A stretch of DNA of 64,000 bases from Mycobacterium montefiorense (GTDB taxonomy: Bacteria > Actinomycetota > Actinomycetes > Mycobacteriales > Mycobacteriaceae). The stretch lies in NCBI RefSeq assembly GCF_003112775.1, contig NZ_BFCH01000018.1, positions 1,185,369-1,249,368 on the forward strand, written 5' to 3'. Positions 34,342-42,177 of the stretch are shown here, in pieces; the stretch's first letter is position 1; every line of letters starts with the position of its first letter. Under the pieces are notes generated by a model. It was not told where the DNA came from and searched no databases. It worked only from the letters and a program-made list of their open reading frames with translations. Position numbers and translations under genes: made by a program.

Positions 34342-34651
34342 AGTGGGATCCGCAGAGCGCAGCGACTCGTTCAAGTACGCCCAGGATCATCCGATTCAGC
34401 TCCTCACCGGACTATTTACCGGTGTCATGTCCACGCTGCTCACATTCGGTTTGTTCTGGTTCTTCGCACCCGTGCTGCCCCTAGCGCTATGCGGAATTAC
34501 TGTGCTGTTCCGTCGCACAAAAGCATTCTCTATAGGTGCCCTAGCCGCGTTTGCAGGCGTTGTTGCTTTCGTCGGGTCGTTCGCAATCTTGACCGTCATA
34601 TTATCGCTAGCAATTGGATCGACACCTCCGCCGTCTGCAGGTTTGCGCTGA
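34328..34651 (+). CDS. Small two-to-three-helix membrane protein
   Basis: A 107-residue protein from ATG 34328, overlapping the previous small membrane gene by 14 bp. After a polar N-terminus of about 22 residues there are hydrophobic stretches at about 24-60 and 68-95. No family recognised. Together with its neighbour it forms a tightly packed membrane-protein pair behind the effector-like gene, possibly immunity or transport related. The overlap suggests coupled translation. Confidence 0.6.
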   Translation: MGCTEVGSAERSDSFKYAQDHPIQLLTGLFTGVMSTLLTFGLFWFFAPVLPLALCGITVLFRRTKAFSIGALAAFAGVVAFVGSFAILTVILSLAIGSTPPPSAGLR

Positions 34652-34679
34652 GGGTGTGGTCGTGGATGCCCAAGTTGAA

Positions 34680-34708
34680 TTGACCAGCATCGATGCCAGG
34701 GTTAGCCT
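34680..34708 (+). promoter_or_regulatory. Predicted promoter, copy 2 of the recurring TTGACC-17-TAGCCT element
   Basis: TTGACC (34680-34685), 17-bp spacer, TAGCCT (34703-34708), then 'cgccatcagg' and 'agggggcacgg', closely matching copy 1 at 32231. Drives the small ORF at 34811 and the 34929 gene if active. Confidence 0.5.
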
Positions 34709-34810
34709 CGCCATCAGGTCAATAGGGGGCACGGCGGACGGGCCGGAACGGCGACGTTGGTGAAACCGATTCTGTCGAGTGGCCGTGGCGACGTTCGTTG
34801 GGGAGGCGAG

Positions 34811-34939
34811 ATGTTTACCGGCGCTGGTTCGCTAATGAGGCGGTCCAGTGTTGCTGCACGGGAACGGCTGCGTTTTATCCCCAACACGGCTTCGCCTCGT
34901 TCCACTCAGCGGTGCACGGGAGGACACCATGAGCGGTGA
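34811..34939 (+). CDS. Candidate 42-residue basic peptide upstream of the Pro/Gly-rich gene
   Basis: ATG 34811 is preceded by 'ggggaggcgag', a strong Shine-Dalgarno sequence at good spacing. It encodes 42 residues (MFTGAGSLMRRSSVAARERL and on), rich in Arg/Ser, and stops at 34937-34939, overlapping the next start by 11 bp. This mirrors the overlapping small cistron before the 32439 gene. No domain is recognised; it may be a leader for coupled translation. Otherwise 34652-34928 holds only the promoter noted above. Confidence 0.4.
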   Translation: MFTGAGSLMRRSSVAARERLRFIPNTASPRSTQRCTGGHHER

Positions 34940-35855
34940 CGATGAAATTCGAATTATTCTCGAGCGCCTCGCCCAGCTGACTGGGCATCCACCGCCGCCA
35001 GGGATCACACCTGATGCGCTGGCGACGGGCACAGTTTCCATGAGTCAGCTGCTGAGAGCCCTTGGGCTTTCTGCTAATAGCGGCGATCCCAGCGACATGA
35101 CCGACGCCCAAACGGGGTACGCCGAGCGCAGTGCGAAAACCGGCGACGCGATGGCGAAATTCCCTGCCAACGAAGCAGAGTCGGCCGGGAAGATGTCCGG
35201 TGTCGGTAGCCCTGCCGAGATGGCTCAGCAGATTCCGCAAATGATCTCTGGCGTCGCCGGCGGAATCTCAGGTGCCATGCAAGGTTTTCTCCAACCCTTG
35301 AGCCAGCTTCCGCAGCAGGCCGCTCAGATCGGACAGCAGATGATGCAAGCCGGCATGGGCGCAATGCAGCACGGCGCGGAAGGAGCTCTGGGGGCTGGTG
35401 AAGCCATTCCCGGGGAATTGACGGGGTCCACGAGCGGGGCCGGTGCCGGTGGTGGCGGTGTCGGCGGCCTGGGCGCCACCACACCGACATCGGGCCTCAG
35501 TCCTCTTCCCGCTCCATCAGCCGGTACTGAGCCCGCGTCGTCCCGTACCACCTCTACCCCACCACCGAGTGCGTCGGCGCCTACTGGCGCGTCGCGGGGT
35601 GGGATTGGCGCGATGCCGATGATGCCGCCGGGCGCTATGCACGGCGCGGGCGCCGGAGCCAAGGACGAGAAGCCTGACACCAAACGCATTGTGCCGCCAA
35701 CAGTTAGGAATGGCGCACCGGTCCAGGGCCGTATCACCACACCGCCGCCAGCGCCTGAGGTCGTCAAACGTGTTGAAGGCAAACCGGTTGCGAGCCGACG
35801 CATCATCTTGCCCGACCAAAAGCGAGACGACGACGATAAGAATGGGAACAGCTAA
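34929..35855 (+). CDS. Pro/Gly/Met-rich secreted-type protein (Rv2083-like)
   Basis: A 308-residue protein from ATG 34929, with a GGGAGG ribosome-binding site. The N-terminal 60 residues are polar ('DEIRIILERLAQLTGHPPPP'), followed by a helical segment with 'AEMAQQIPQMISGVAGGISG' and a Gln/Met-rich amphipathic stretch 'LPQQAAQIGQQMMQAG'. A Gly/Ser/Thr/Pro-rich low-complexity region comes next (about 155-250), and a charged tail ending DDDDKNGNS. It resembles the ESX-associated type of protein in the Rv2082-Rv2083 neighbourhood of M. tuberculosis. Function unknown; cell-envelope or secreted location is inferred. Confidence 0.75.
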   Translation: MSGDDEIRIILERLAQLTGHPPPPGITPDALATGTVSMSQLLRALGLSANSGDPSDMTDAQTGYAERSAKTGDAMAKFPANEAESAGKMSGVGSPAEMAQQIPQMISGVAGGISGAMQGFLQPLSQLPQQAAQIGQQMMQAGMGAMQHGAEGALGAGEAIPGELTGSTSGAGAGGGGVGGLGATTPTSGLSPLPAPSAGTEPASSRTTSTPPPSASAPTGASRGGIGAMPMMPPGAMHGAGAGAKDEKPDTKRIVPPTVRNGAPVQGRITTPPPAPEVVKRVEGKPVASRRIILPDQKRDDDDKNGNS

Positions 35856-36044
35856 CGAGCGGGAGCCACACAGGACCGCTCGGCAGATCCGAAAGGCATC
35901 AAACGCTCTGCCTAGCATTGTCTTTCGATCAATCGCGACCGCGCTTTGGGGTTAGCCGCCGGGATGCCGTGATCACCTACCCTGAGCTGGCTGGATTCAG
36001 TCGAGAGAATTTCCGCAATCGCTACGGAGAGGTACGCTCGCGGC

Positions 36045-36584
36045 GTGTCAAATCTAACTCCGCCACCACTGCCACCCGCCTCCGCGTACTTGCCCGGAAC
36101 GCGGTCGACGCCAACACGTCCGTCAAGGTGGCTCTTGATTTCTTCAATAGCGATTGCGCTGGTTGCCCTTGGCGTCGCGATCGGTAGTTGGCTCCGACCT
36201 TTGCCGGAAAACAAATCAACTGCACCAAGTTACACGACCCAGCAGGTAGCTGATGCCAAATTAAAGGTATGCGCGCCGTTTACAAAAGCGAATAACGCCG
36301 TACGGGCCGCTACCGCCCGGGACAAAGGCTCAGATTACGCCACGCAACTAGCTTCGGCGGTGAACGTCCGACAAGCACTACTCGCTGCCAGCCAGTCCTT
36401 AACATCGACCCTGAACCAAGAGCCAGCGGCTCCCGCCGATATCGTGTCGAACACCCACAGTCTCGCGGATGCTTACCAGGCTCTTACTATTGCTTTAATT
36501 GCCGATGCAACAGAACCAGAGAAAAGCCCGATCTTGCATTCTGGCGACGAGGCTACTTCATCACTTGAGAATCTCTGTAAATGA
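36045..36584 (+). CDS. Single-pass membrane protein, tandem paralogue 1
   Basis: A 179-residue protein from GTG 36045 (GGAGAGG lies about 12 bases upstream). A Pro-rich cytoplasmic N-terminus (1-27), one transmembrane helix (about 28-48) and an extracytoplasmic domain starting 'YTTQQVADAKLKVC', largely helical, with a C-terminal Cys two residues from the end. The next gene has the same layout and shared motifs (YTTQQ; K-K-V; 'QQPAAP' vs 'QEPAAP'; final Cys), so the pair arose by tandem duplication. No family name can be given. Strikingly AT-rich for this genome. Confidence 0.7.
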   Translation: MSNLTPPPLPPASAYLPGTRSTPTRPSRWLLISSIAIALVALGVAIGSWLRPLPENKSTAPSYTTQQVADAKLKVCAPFTKANNAVRAATARDKGSDYATQLASAVNVRQALLAASQSLTSTLNQEPAAPADIVSNTHSLADAYQALTIALIADATEPEKSPILHSGDEATSSLENLCK

Positions 36585-36711
36585 GATGCGGAAACAGCCG
36601 ACACGTACGCACCCAGATCATCCATAATTTCTGTATCCAGCCGGCCAATTGCTACATTGCCCCGGATAATGGGTGACTGGCATTATCTCCAATGGACGAT
36701 ACGATCAGTGT

Positions 36712-37242
36712 GTGCCGGATCTGCCCCCGTCCCCCATTGCTGATGGCCCACTCCCATGGCTGCCGCGGCTAGTACCTGCACGGTCAAGACCGTGGCTCAC
36801 GTTCGCACTGGTAGGCACTGCTCTGCGGGTGATCTTTGGGGGCATTGCCGTCGTCGGCTGGTTTCGACGTGGACAGCTCAAACGCCCACAACCTCAGACT
36901 TACACCACCCAACAGGCCGCGGCCGTCAAAACGAAGGTCCGTGCTGCGCACGAAAAATTCCACAATACGATTAATTCGAGTACGTCCCGCGATACGACCT
37001 CCCAGCTTGCATTCGCAATAAATGGGCAGCAAGCAGTTAACTCCGGTAGCGACCATCTCCGGACCACGGTTGCCCAACAGCCCGCAGCACCGTGCGACCT
37101 CGCAACTGCAATTCGACAACTTAGTGATGTCTTTCAGGAACTCGTAGGCGAGTACCAAAATAAGCTGTCAGATGCAGAAGAGGAGCCGACGATACACGCT
37201 GCTGATGAAACAACGTTAGCTATCGAAAGCTTTTGCGCATAA
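36712..37242 (+). CDS. Single-pass membrane protein, tandem paralogue 2
   Basis: A 176-residue protein if started at GTG 36712 (VPDLPPSPIADG); GTG 36673 in frame would add 13 residues, and neither has a strong ribosome-binding site. Same plan as paralogue 1: Pro-rich N-terminus, one transmembrane helix (about residues 29-51), then 'TYTTQQAAAVKTKVRAAHEK' and a helical external domain ending in a Cys. The stop TAA shares its last A with the ATG of the following large gene, suggesting an operon. Function unknown. Confidence 0.68.
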   Translation: MPDLPPSPIADGPLPWLPRLVPARSRPWLTFALVGTALRVIFGGIAVVGWFRRGQLKRPQPQTYTTQQAAAVKTKVRAAHEKFHNTINSSTSRDTTSQLAFAINGQQAVNSGSDHLRTTVAQQPAAPCDLATAIRQLSDVFQELVGEYQNKLSDAEEEPTIHAADETTLAIESFCA

Positions 37243-39398
37243 TGTTGCCACCAGGAGAATGGTCAGGAGCCATCGTCGGTGATCAATGGGTGGATGACCA
37301 GGATTTGATGGCACTTGTGCATGGCAGGACTAATCGCCGAAACATCAAAACTGAATTTACAAATTTTGGAGACATGCTGCATAGCGCCCAAACTGGGCCA
37401 CTCGGAGAGCAGCAAGGCTTTACGGCTGATGATCTTCGCCAAGCCTTTCGCCGGGGTGAAGAACAAGCACAGAAGGTGGCCGAAAAGAATGGCGTCAAGG
37501 AGAACGCCTACGACAGCGCCTACGACAGCATGGTGAGCCTTCGCCAGGATCTGACCAAACTCGCCGAGGAAGGCAACCAGCGGATCACTGAGATTCAGAA
37601 TTCCAAGGAGCCCGTAGCCGTAAGGGTGCCGCAGATGGTCGCTGCGATAAACCAGTATCGAGCGCTCGCCAACATCACCGCAGCGAAGTACGCCGGCAAC
37701 GTACTTGATGCCATGCAGACGATCCTCGAAGCAGAAGGAGCTGGCATGTCAGCGCGTCAGTTCGCGCAGTCGCACGGCGTCGACATCGGCAGTATGTTTC
37801 GACAGCCTAGTGACGAAGAGGGTCTGACCGCACGCGTCCAAGGCGTCCTCAACAAATCTGGCTCACCTCTGGATTCGGCGTCCGCCTACGGAAACAACCC
37901 ACCGCCACTAACACAACCAGAGCCCGCGCCTGACACTATGTCCGCCATCAACGAAGGCGGTAGCATTCCTCAACCAAACACGGTGGTGCCCGACCCAGCA
38001 TCCGCTAATGGGACTCACCCGTGGAGTGCTATCAACCAAGCCGGCGTGGGCCCAAAGCCACCTCTGGTACGAGGCCCGCAAGCGGCACCCTTGCCTATAT
38101 CGGGGCCAAGCGTCGCTCGCTCCCCAGCAGGAGCGGCTTCGTCGATGGCACTGGCCGCGAAGCCCTCGCTGCCAACCGCACCACAACTGTCGTCCGGACC
38201 CCTAACCGGCGCACCGGCGGCACCGACCAGCCCGGTCCAGCCGGTGACACCGGCCGACTTGATGCACAGCTTCGACAAGGGAATGCAGGCAGGGACACCA
38301 CTTTCCGCGACTGCTGGCGCGATGCCGCCCCCTCACTCCACAGACCCTCAGATACCGACGACCCCCACCGCAGGCACGGGCGCTGTCCCGGTCAACGCAC
38401 CGGCATACGAAGCACCGCCCGTCGCGCATGCGGCAGCCCCCGACGCAACCCCGCCACCACAGGTCGTCGCGGGATCGCCAAGCCCAGCCGCGGCTGCACC
38501 CGCGCCCGCGGGCCCGCTGCCCGCTTACGCCTCCGACATACGGCCGACGATTCCCGCGGCGTCCGCCCCTGTCCTTCCATCGAGCCCACCGCCCTCGGCG
38601 ATGGCAAGTTCTGCGCCGGTGCATCCCTCAGCCGCGCAAGGTAGCCCGGCTCAGCCCACAGTCGTGCGCCAATCGCCCCCTCCACCAACGCCATCCGCGC
38701 CGTCGGGTCTGGGAACCGAGGCCGTCGCGGCCACCGCTACCGGGGCGCTCGCCGGGGCCGCATCGGCCAACGCCACCGAGCGTGCACGACTAGAGCGACT
38801 GGTGGCCGCGGTTGCCCGCCAACAACCTCGGCTGTCCTGGGCGGCCGGAAATCGCTCTGACGAAACCACCCTGCTCACAACAGATCTCGCCAGCGGCTGG
38901 ATCCCGCCGGGCATCGAACTCCCGGCCGCGGTCACGCTGCTGTCCCCCGAACGACGCCGCGGCGACCTGGAAACCCTGCTCGGCGCGGTCACTGTCGCCG
39001 CGGGATACACCCCGATCCACCACGTTCCGGAGGAAGACGAGCCCACCCCCACATCGCCACGGCCCCGCCGCCTGCCCGAGATCGACGAACTCGGCTGGGA
39101 GCTCAACCAGGCAACCCAATGGCGCGACGGTCTGCCGCGACTGGCCCACACGCTCGCCAAAGCCGCCACTGGCGGCACCGGGGTGCTCGACAAAGAGGTC
39201 GATCTCCTGCAAACGCATCTGCGTAAGATCAGCACCCGCGTTCTGGACAGCTACCCCGAGAACGTCGACTTGCACGACGTCGGAAACTGGCAGCTGCTGG
39301 CAGCCATCGAGGCACTGGTGGCAGACGACAAGACGGCCGCCAATTATCACCTCGCCTGGTTCCAGGCCTGCAGTACAACAATCCACAAGGTGAATTGA
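37242..39398 (+). CDS. Large Pro-rich ESX-associated protein with conserved C-terminal domain (Rv2082-like)
   Basis: A 718-residue protein from ATG 37242 (TAATG overlap with the previous stop; TTG 37233 would add three). Residues 1-210 are helical ('DDLRQAFRRGEEQAQKVAEK', 'VPQMVAAINQYRALANITAA'). Residues about 215-510 are Pro/Ala-rich low complexity. The last about 200 residues form a conserved globular region beginning 'ARLERLVAAVARQQPRLSWA', then 'DLASGWIPPGIELPAAVTLL', 'WELNQATQWRDGLPRLA' and 'ANYHLAWFQA'. I associate this with the mycobacterial DUF5631/DUF5632 domains of Rv2082 and Rv3899c. Rv3899c lies beside the CpnT locus in M. tuberculosis, which strengthens the parallel with the TNT genes here. 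Role unknown. Confidence 0.82.
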   Translation: MLPPGEWSGAIVGDQWVDDQDLMALVHGRTNRRNIKTEFTNFGDMLHSAQTGPLGEQQGFTADDLRQAFRRGEEQAQKVAEKNGVKENAYDSAYDSMVSLRQDLTKLAEEGNQRITEIQNSKEPVAVRVPQMVAAINQYRALANITAAKYAGNVLDAMQTILEAEGAGMSARQFAQSHGVDIGSMFRQPSDEEGLTARVQGVLNKSGSPLDSASAYGNNPPPLTQPEPAPDTMSAINEGGSIPQPNTVVPDPASANGTHPWSAINQAGVGPKPPLVRGPQAAPLPISGPSVARSPAGAASSMALAAKPSLPTAPQLSSGPLTGAPAAPTSPVQPVTPADLMHSFDKGMQAGTPLSATAGAMPPPHSTDPQIPTTPTAGTGAVPVNAPAYEAPPVAHAAAPDATPPPQVVAGSPSPAAAAPAPAGPLPAYASDIRPTIPAASAPVLPSSPPPSAMASSAPVHPSAAQGSPAQPTVVRQSPPPPTPSAPSGLGTEAVAATATGALAGAASANATERARLERLVAAVARQQPRLSWAAGNRSDETTLLTTDLASGWIPPGIELPAAVTLLSPERRRGDLETLLGAVTVAAGYTPIHHVPEEDEPTPTSPRPRRLPEIDELGWELNQATQWRDGLPRLAHTLAKAATGGTGVLDKEVDLLQTHLRKISTRVLDSYPENVDLHDVGNWQLLAAIEALVADDKTAANYHLAWFQACSTTIHKVN

Positions 39399-39423
39399 CG
39401 GCCAAAACCGCGGTAGTAATCTT
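39396..39423 (+). promoter_or_regulatory. Predicted promoter, copy 3 (TTGACG-16-TAATCT)
   Basis: TTGACG (39396-39401), 16-bp spacer, TAATCT (39418-39423), 25 bp before the DUF2563 start. The -35 overlaps the TGA stop of the upstream large gene. Related to the copies at 32231 and 34680 in its -35 and in the 'gaattgac' context. Confidence 0.45.
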
Positions 39424-39447
39424 TAGTCCAGCTCGGAAGGGGTGGCG

Positions 39448-39762
39448 GTGTTCGTCGACACTGGATTACTGCACTCGGGGGGAAGCCAGTCTCACCGCGC
39501 GGGCGGGCACGCTCAAGACGCAGCCGATCGCCTGTCGCGGGGACCGCTGATGTCGGGGATGTTCGGTGACTTCTCCGCCGCGGAGCAGTTTCACGAAGCG
39601 GTGAGCGTAGCCCACGGCAAGCATGTGAAAGACCTGCAAGCCCACGGGGAAACGCTGGCCACAGTCGGCGGTAAGGCCCACAAAGCCGCCTCGGGGTTCA
39701 CCGACATGGAGGAGCACAACGCCGCGAAACTGCGGGCCGTGCGATGCAACTCCGCTACATAA
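39448..39762 (+). CDS. DUF2563 family protein (Rv2078-like)
   Basis: A 104-residue protein from GTG 39448, with GGAAGGGG just upstream; GTG 39442 is also in frame. Sequence 'FVDTGLLHSGGSQSHRAGGH', 'RLSRGPLMSGMFGDFSAAEQ', then helical 'GFTDMEEHNAAKLRAV' matches the mycobacterial DUF2563 family (Rv2078), small helical proteins that look like WXG100-style partners. Its last 19 bp overlap the start of the alpha/beta hydrolase effector, so the two are probably made together and may pair as chaperone/partner and substrate; that pairing is inferred. Confidence 0.85.
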   Translation: MFVDTGLLHSGGSQSHRAGGHAQDAADRLSRGPLMSGMFGDFSAAEQFHEAVSVAHGKHVKDLQAHGETLATVGGKAHKAASGFTDMEEHNAAKLRAVRCNSAT

Positions 39763-41624
39763 GCATCCCCCAGCTGATCGCCGAAGCCGGCGGTGACCCT
39801 TGGGCGATCAACAACAGCCTCCAAAGTGGCCTTCCCGCACAGATTTCCGATCTCGCGCAGGCATTTCACAACGCAGGCCGCTGTACTACCGAGTCCTCCA
39901 ACGCATTCGAACAAGCCCGCAATCGCTTTGAGGCATCCTGGAATCGCGAGCACGGCGAGAACCCGATCAACGACTCAGCCGAGGTGCAGCGCGCTGCCCA
40001 GCAGCTTGGTGCACAGTCCTTGCAATTGCCCAAGATCGGCGTCACCCTGGAAAGTATCGCCGCCGCACTGGCCGAAGCGCAGCGAACCGGCGCCACGTTG
40101 ATCTCGACGTTGGAGAGCCGACTACAGCAGATTGACAACCAACTCGGGCAAGCACTGGACCTGGAGAAAGACCCTCACCTCAGCGCCCCGGATAGATCGG
40201 CGGTAGATACGCTCATCGACTTGTTGGAACAGCAAGCCATCGACGACACCAAATCGACCCTCGCACAATTTCGCTCGGTTCGCAGCGGCTACTCCGACTA
40301 CCTGCAGAAGTCATTGACGACCCTGCGCACCGACGGATATGACGGCGCGGCCATCCAAGGCGTGGATGCACCGGAATCGGCTCCCAGACCCGAAGATTCG
40401 ATTCCGCTCCCAGCCCCGGGAACAAGCACCGACGGCGTAAACCGGTGGTGGAAGTCGCTCACCAAGGAACAGCGGGACCGACTGATCGCCCAGCATCCCC
40501 CGGATCTGGGCAATCTCAAGGGGATTCCCGTTGTGGCTCGCAGTCAGGTCAACATGGCGGTGATGAACGACGACCTGCACCGCGTCGAGCACCTCGCCAA
40601 CAACGGGGTATCCGTCAACGACGTGCTCAGCGATCCGGGCAGGTACGGGCTGTCGCCCGCCGAAGTCACCCGCTACACCAACGCCTCTCGCGGCAAGGAA
40701 GGCTTGGCCAAATCCGCAGAGGCGGTGGACCTCTGGAACAGGCACCCGGACATATTCCTGGTGAGGTATCAGCCTGACGCATTCGGCGGCGAGGGTGTGG
40801 CGGCCATCGCAATGGGCAACCCCGACACCGCCGCGAACACCGCAATCCTGGTCAAGGGCCTAGGAAGCGGTGTGTTCGAAGGAACTCTGGCCAACCCCGA
40901 CGGTGTGCGTCTCTATGACGAAACGGCACGCGCCGCTGGGGGCAAGCCGACTTCGGTGGTGATGTGGATCGGCTACGACGCCCCGAACAATGTGACCGAC
41001 CCCGGCCTGTACGAGCCGAACATGGCACGTACCGGGGGCCAGCTGCTGGCCTCAGATGTCAACGCGTTCGCGGTGACTCACGAGGGTGCGCCGACCCACA
41101 TGACCGTGGTCGGCCACTCCTACGGATCCACCGTCGTCTCGGACGCGGCGGCGGGCTATGGCATGCATTCCAACGATGTGGTGCTGGTCGGGTCACCCGG
41201 CACGGATTTAGCCCACTCCGCGGCCGACTTCCACCTATCGCCGGGTGGACATCTTTACGTCGGCGCGGCCTCGGGCGATGCGGTGACCTGGTCACCCGGT
41301 CAAGTGACGGGTCCGGGCGTCTTCGGTCCGACGCTGGGCGGACTCGGCGACGATCCGTCCGTGGACGGCTACGGGTCCACCCGATTCAAGGCCGAAGTCC
41401 CCGGCTATACCGCCAACCCGATTTACGACCATTCCCACTACTTCGATAATGGGTCAGAGTCGCTGTTCAGCATCGCCGACGTGGTTTCCGGCCACGGTGA
41501 CGCGCTGGAACACGACGGCATGACGGCACCGCACCGCGGCGAATACGGAATAGGTGATTGGTTTGACCCAGAAGCCCTCCGCTCGGCGACCACCGGGCAC
41601 ACCCACAGCGCCCCGACAGGCTAA
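39744..41624 (+). CDS. Rv2079-like protein: T7SS-type N-domain plus DUF1023 alpha/beta hydrolase
   Basis: A 626-residue protein from ATG 39744. Residues 1-205 are a helical domain shared with the protein at 32439 (see there). The C-terminal part (about 255-600) is a DUF1023-type alpha/beta hydrolase: 'VMWIGYDAPNNVTDP' and the nucleophile elbow 'VVGHSYGSTV' with Ser459, followed by 'VLVGSPGTDLAHSAADF'; a likely catalytic His is in 'YDHSHYFDNGS'. Such enzymes cleave ester bonds; the substrate is unknown. Overlaps the DUF2563 gene by 19 bp and is followed by a lipoprotein gene, as Rv2078-Rv2079-Rv2080 in M. tuberculosis. Likely exported or cell-surface. Confidence 0.88.
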   Translation: MQLRYISIPQLIAEAGGDPWAINNSLQSGLPAQISDLAQAFHNAGRCTTESSNAFEQARNRFEASWNREHGENPINDSAEVQRAAQQLGAQSLQLPKIGVTLESIAAALAEAQRTGATLISTLESRLQQIDNQLGQALDLEKDPHLSAPDRSAVDTLIDLLEQQAIDDTKSTLAQFRSVRSGYSDYLQKSLTTLRTDGYDGAAIQGVDAPESAPRPEDSIPLPAPGTSTDGVNRWWKSLTKEQRDRLIAQHPPDLGNLKGIPVVARSQVNMAVMNDDLHRVEHLANNGVSVNDVLSDPGRYGLSPAEVTRYTNASRGKEGLAKSAEAVDLWNRHPDIFLVRYQPDAFGGEGVAAIAMGNPDTAANTAILVKGLGSGVFEGTLANPDGVRLYDETARAAGGKPTSVVMWIGYDAPNNVTDPGLYEPNMARTGGQLLASDVNAFAVTHEGAPTHMTVVGHSYGSTVVSDAAAGYGMHSNDVVLVGSPGTDLAHSAADFHLSPGGHLYVGAASGDAVTWSPGQVTGPGVFGPTLGGLGDDPSVDGYGSTRFKAEVPGYTANPIYDHSHYFDNGSESLFSIADVVSGHGDALEHDGMTAPHRGEYGIGDWFDPEALRSATTGHTHSAPTG

Positions 41625-41644
41625 CCGCAGAAAGGAAGTGACGA

Positions 41645-42172
41645 GTGTGGACTCTCACAATCAGGATCGCCGTCGCGGCGTCAATAGTCGGCGTTGCACT
41701 CACGGGATGTGCTGAGACCGTGCATGATCCGATATCTCCGCAACAAGACCGCGCCCAGGTCCTCAACGCTGCCCGCGACATCGTGACTACCCTGCACAGC
41801 CAAGTGACCGAGGCGACATTCAGCTATGAGTCGTGTAACGACCAGGGAGAGCCGCCATTTCGTGGCGTTGCGAAGGTGGCGTTCTGGCTGCCAGACATCC
41901 CGCACAACGAACCCGCCGACGCCCAGGCGCTGATGAAGGGACTCGTCGCCGACGGGTGGAGCACCGATTCCGATTTCAAATCTCACTCACCGACCTTGCG
42001 GAAAGACAACGTCAACATCATCCTGACCGTGCCGCCGCGCCCACCCGCCGGCGTCGAACTCAACAGCCACGCTCGCGTCGACGTCAATGGTGAATGCCGC
42101 GACACCACCGATCACCGCACCGACGGCTCGATCGTGCCGGCCGATATCAGCAAGGAAATCCAGCAGCCGTAA
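41645..42172 (+). CDS. lppJ: Lipoprotein LppJ-like
   Basis: A 175-residue protein from GTG 41645, after 'cgcagaaaggaag' (good ribosome-binding site). The N-terminal signal peptide ends in the lipobox 'LTGC' (Cys22), so it is predicted to be lipid-anchored on the outer face of the cytoplasmic membrane. The mature part contains 'ATFSYESCNDQGEPPFRG' and 'NIILTVPPRPPAGVELN'; no enzymatic motif. Position after the Rv2079-like gene matches Rv2080 (lppJ). Might act as immunity or accessory lipoprotein to the hydrolase; inference from position only. Confidence 0.88.
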   Translation: MWTLTIRIAVAASIVGVALTGCAETVHDPISPQQDRAQVLNAARDIVTTLHSQVTEATFSYESCNDQGEPPFRGVAKVAFWLPDIPHNEPADAQALMKGLVADGWSTDSDFKSHSPTLRKDNVNIILTVPPRPPAGVELNSHARVDVNGECRDTTDHRTDGSIVPADISKEIQQP

Positions 42173-42177
42173 GGCTA

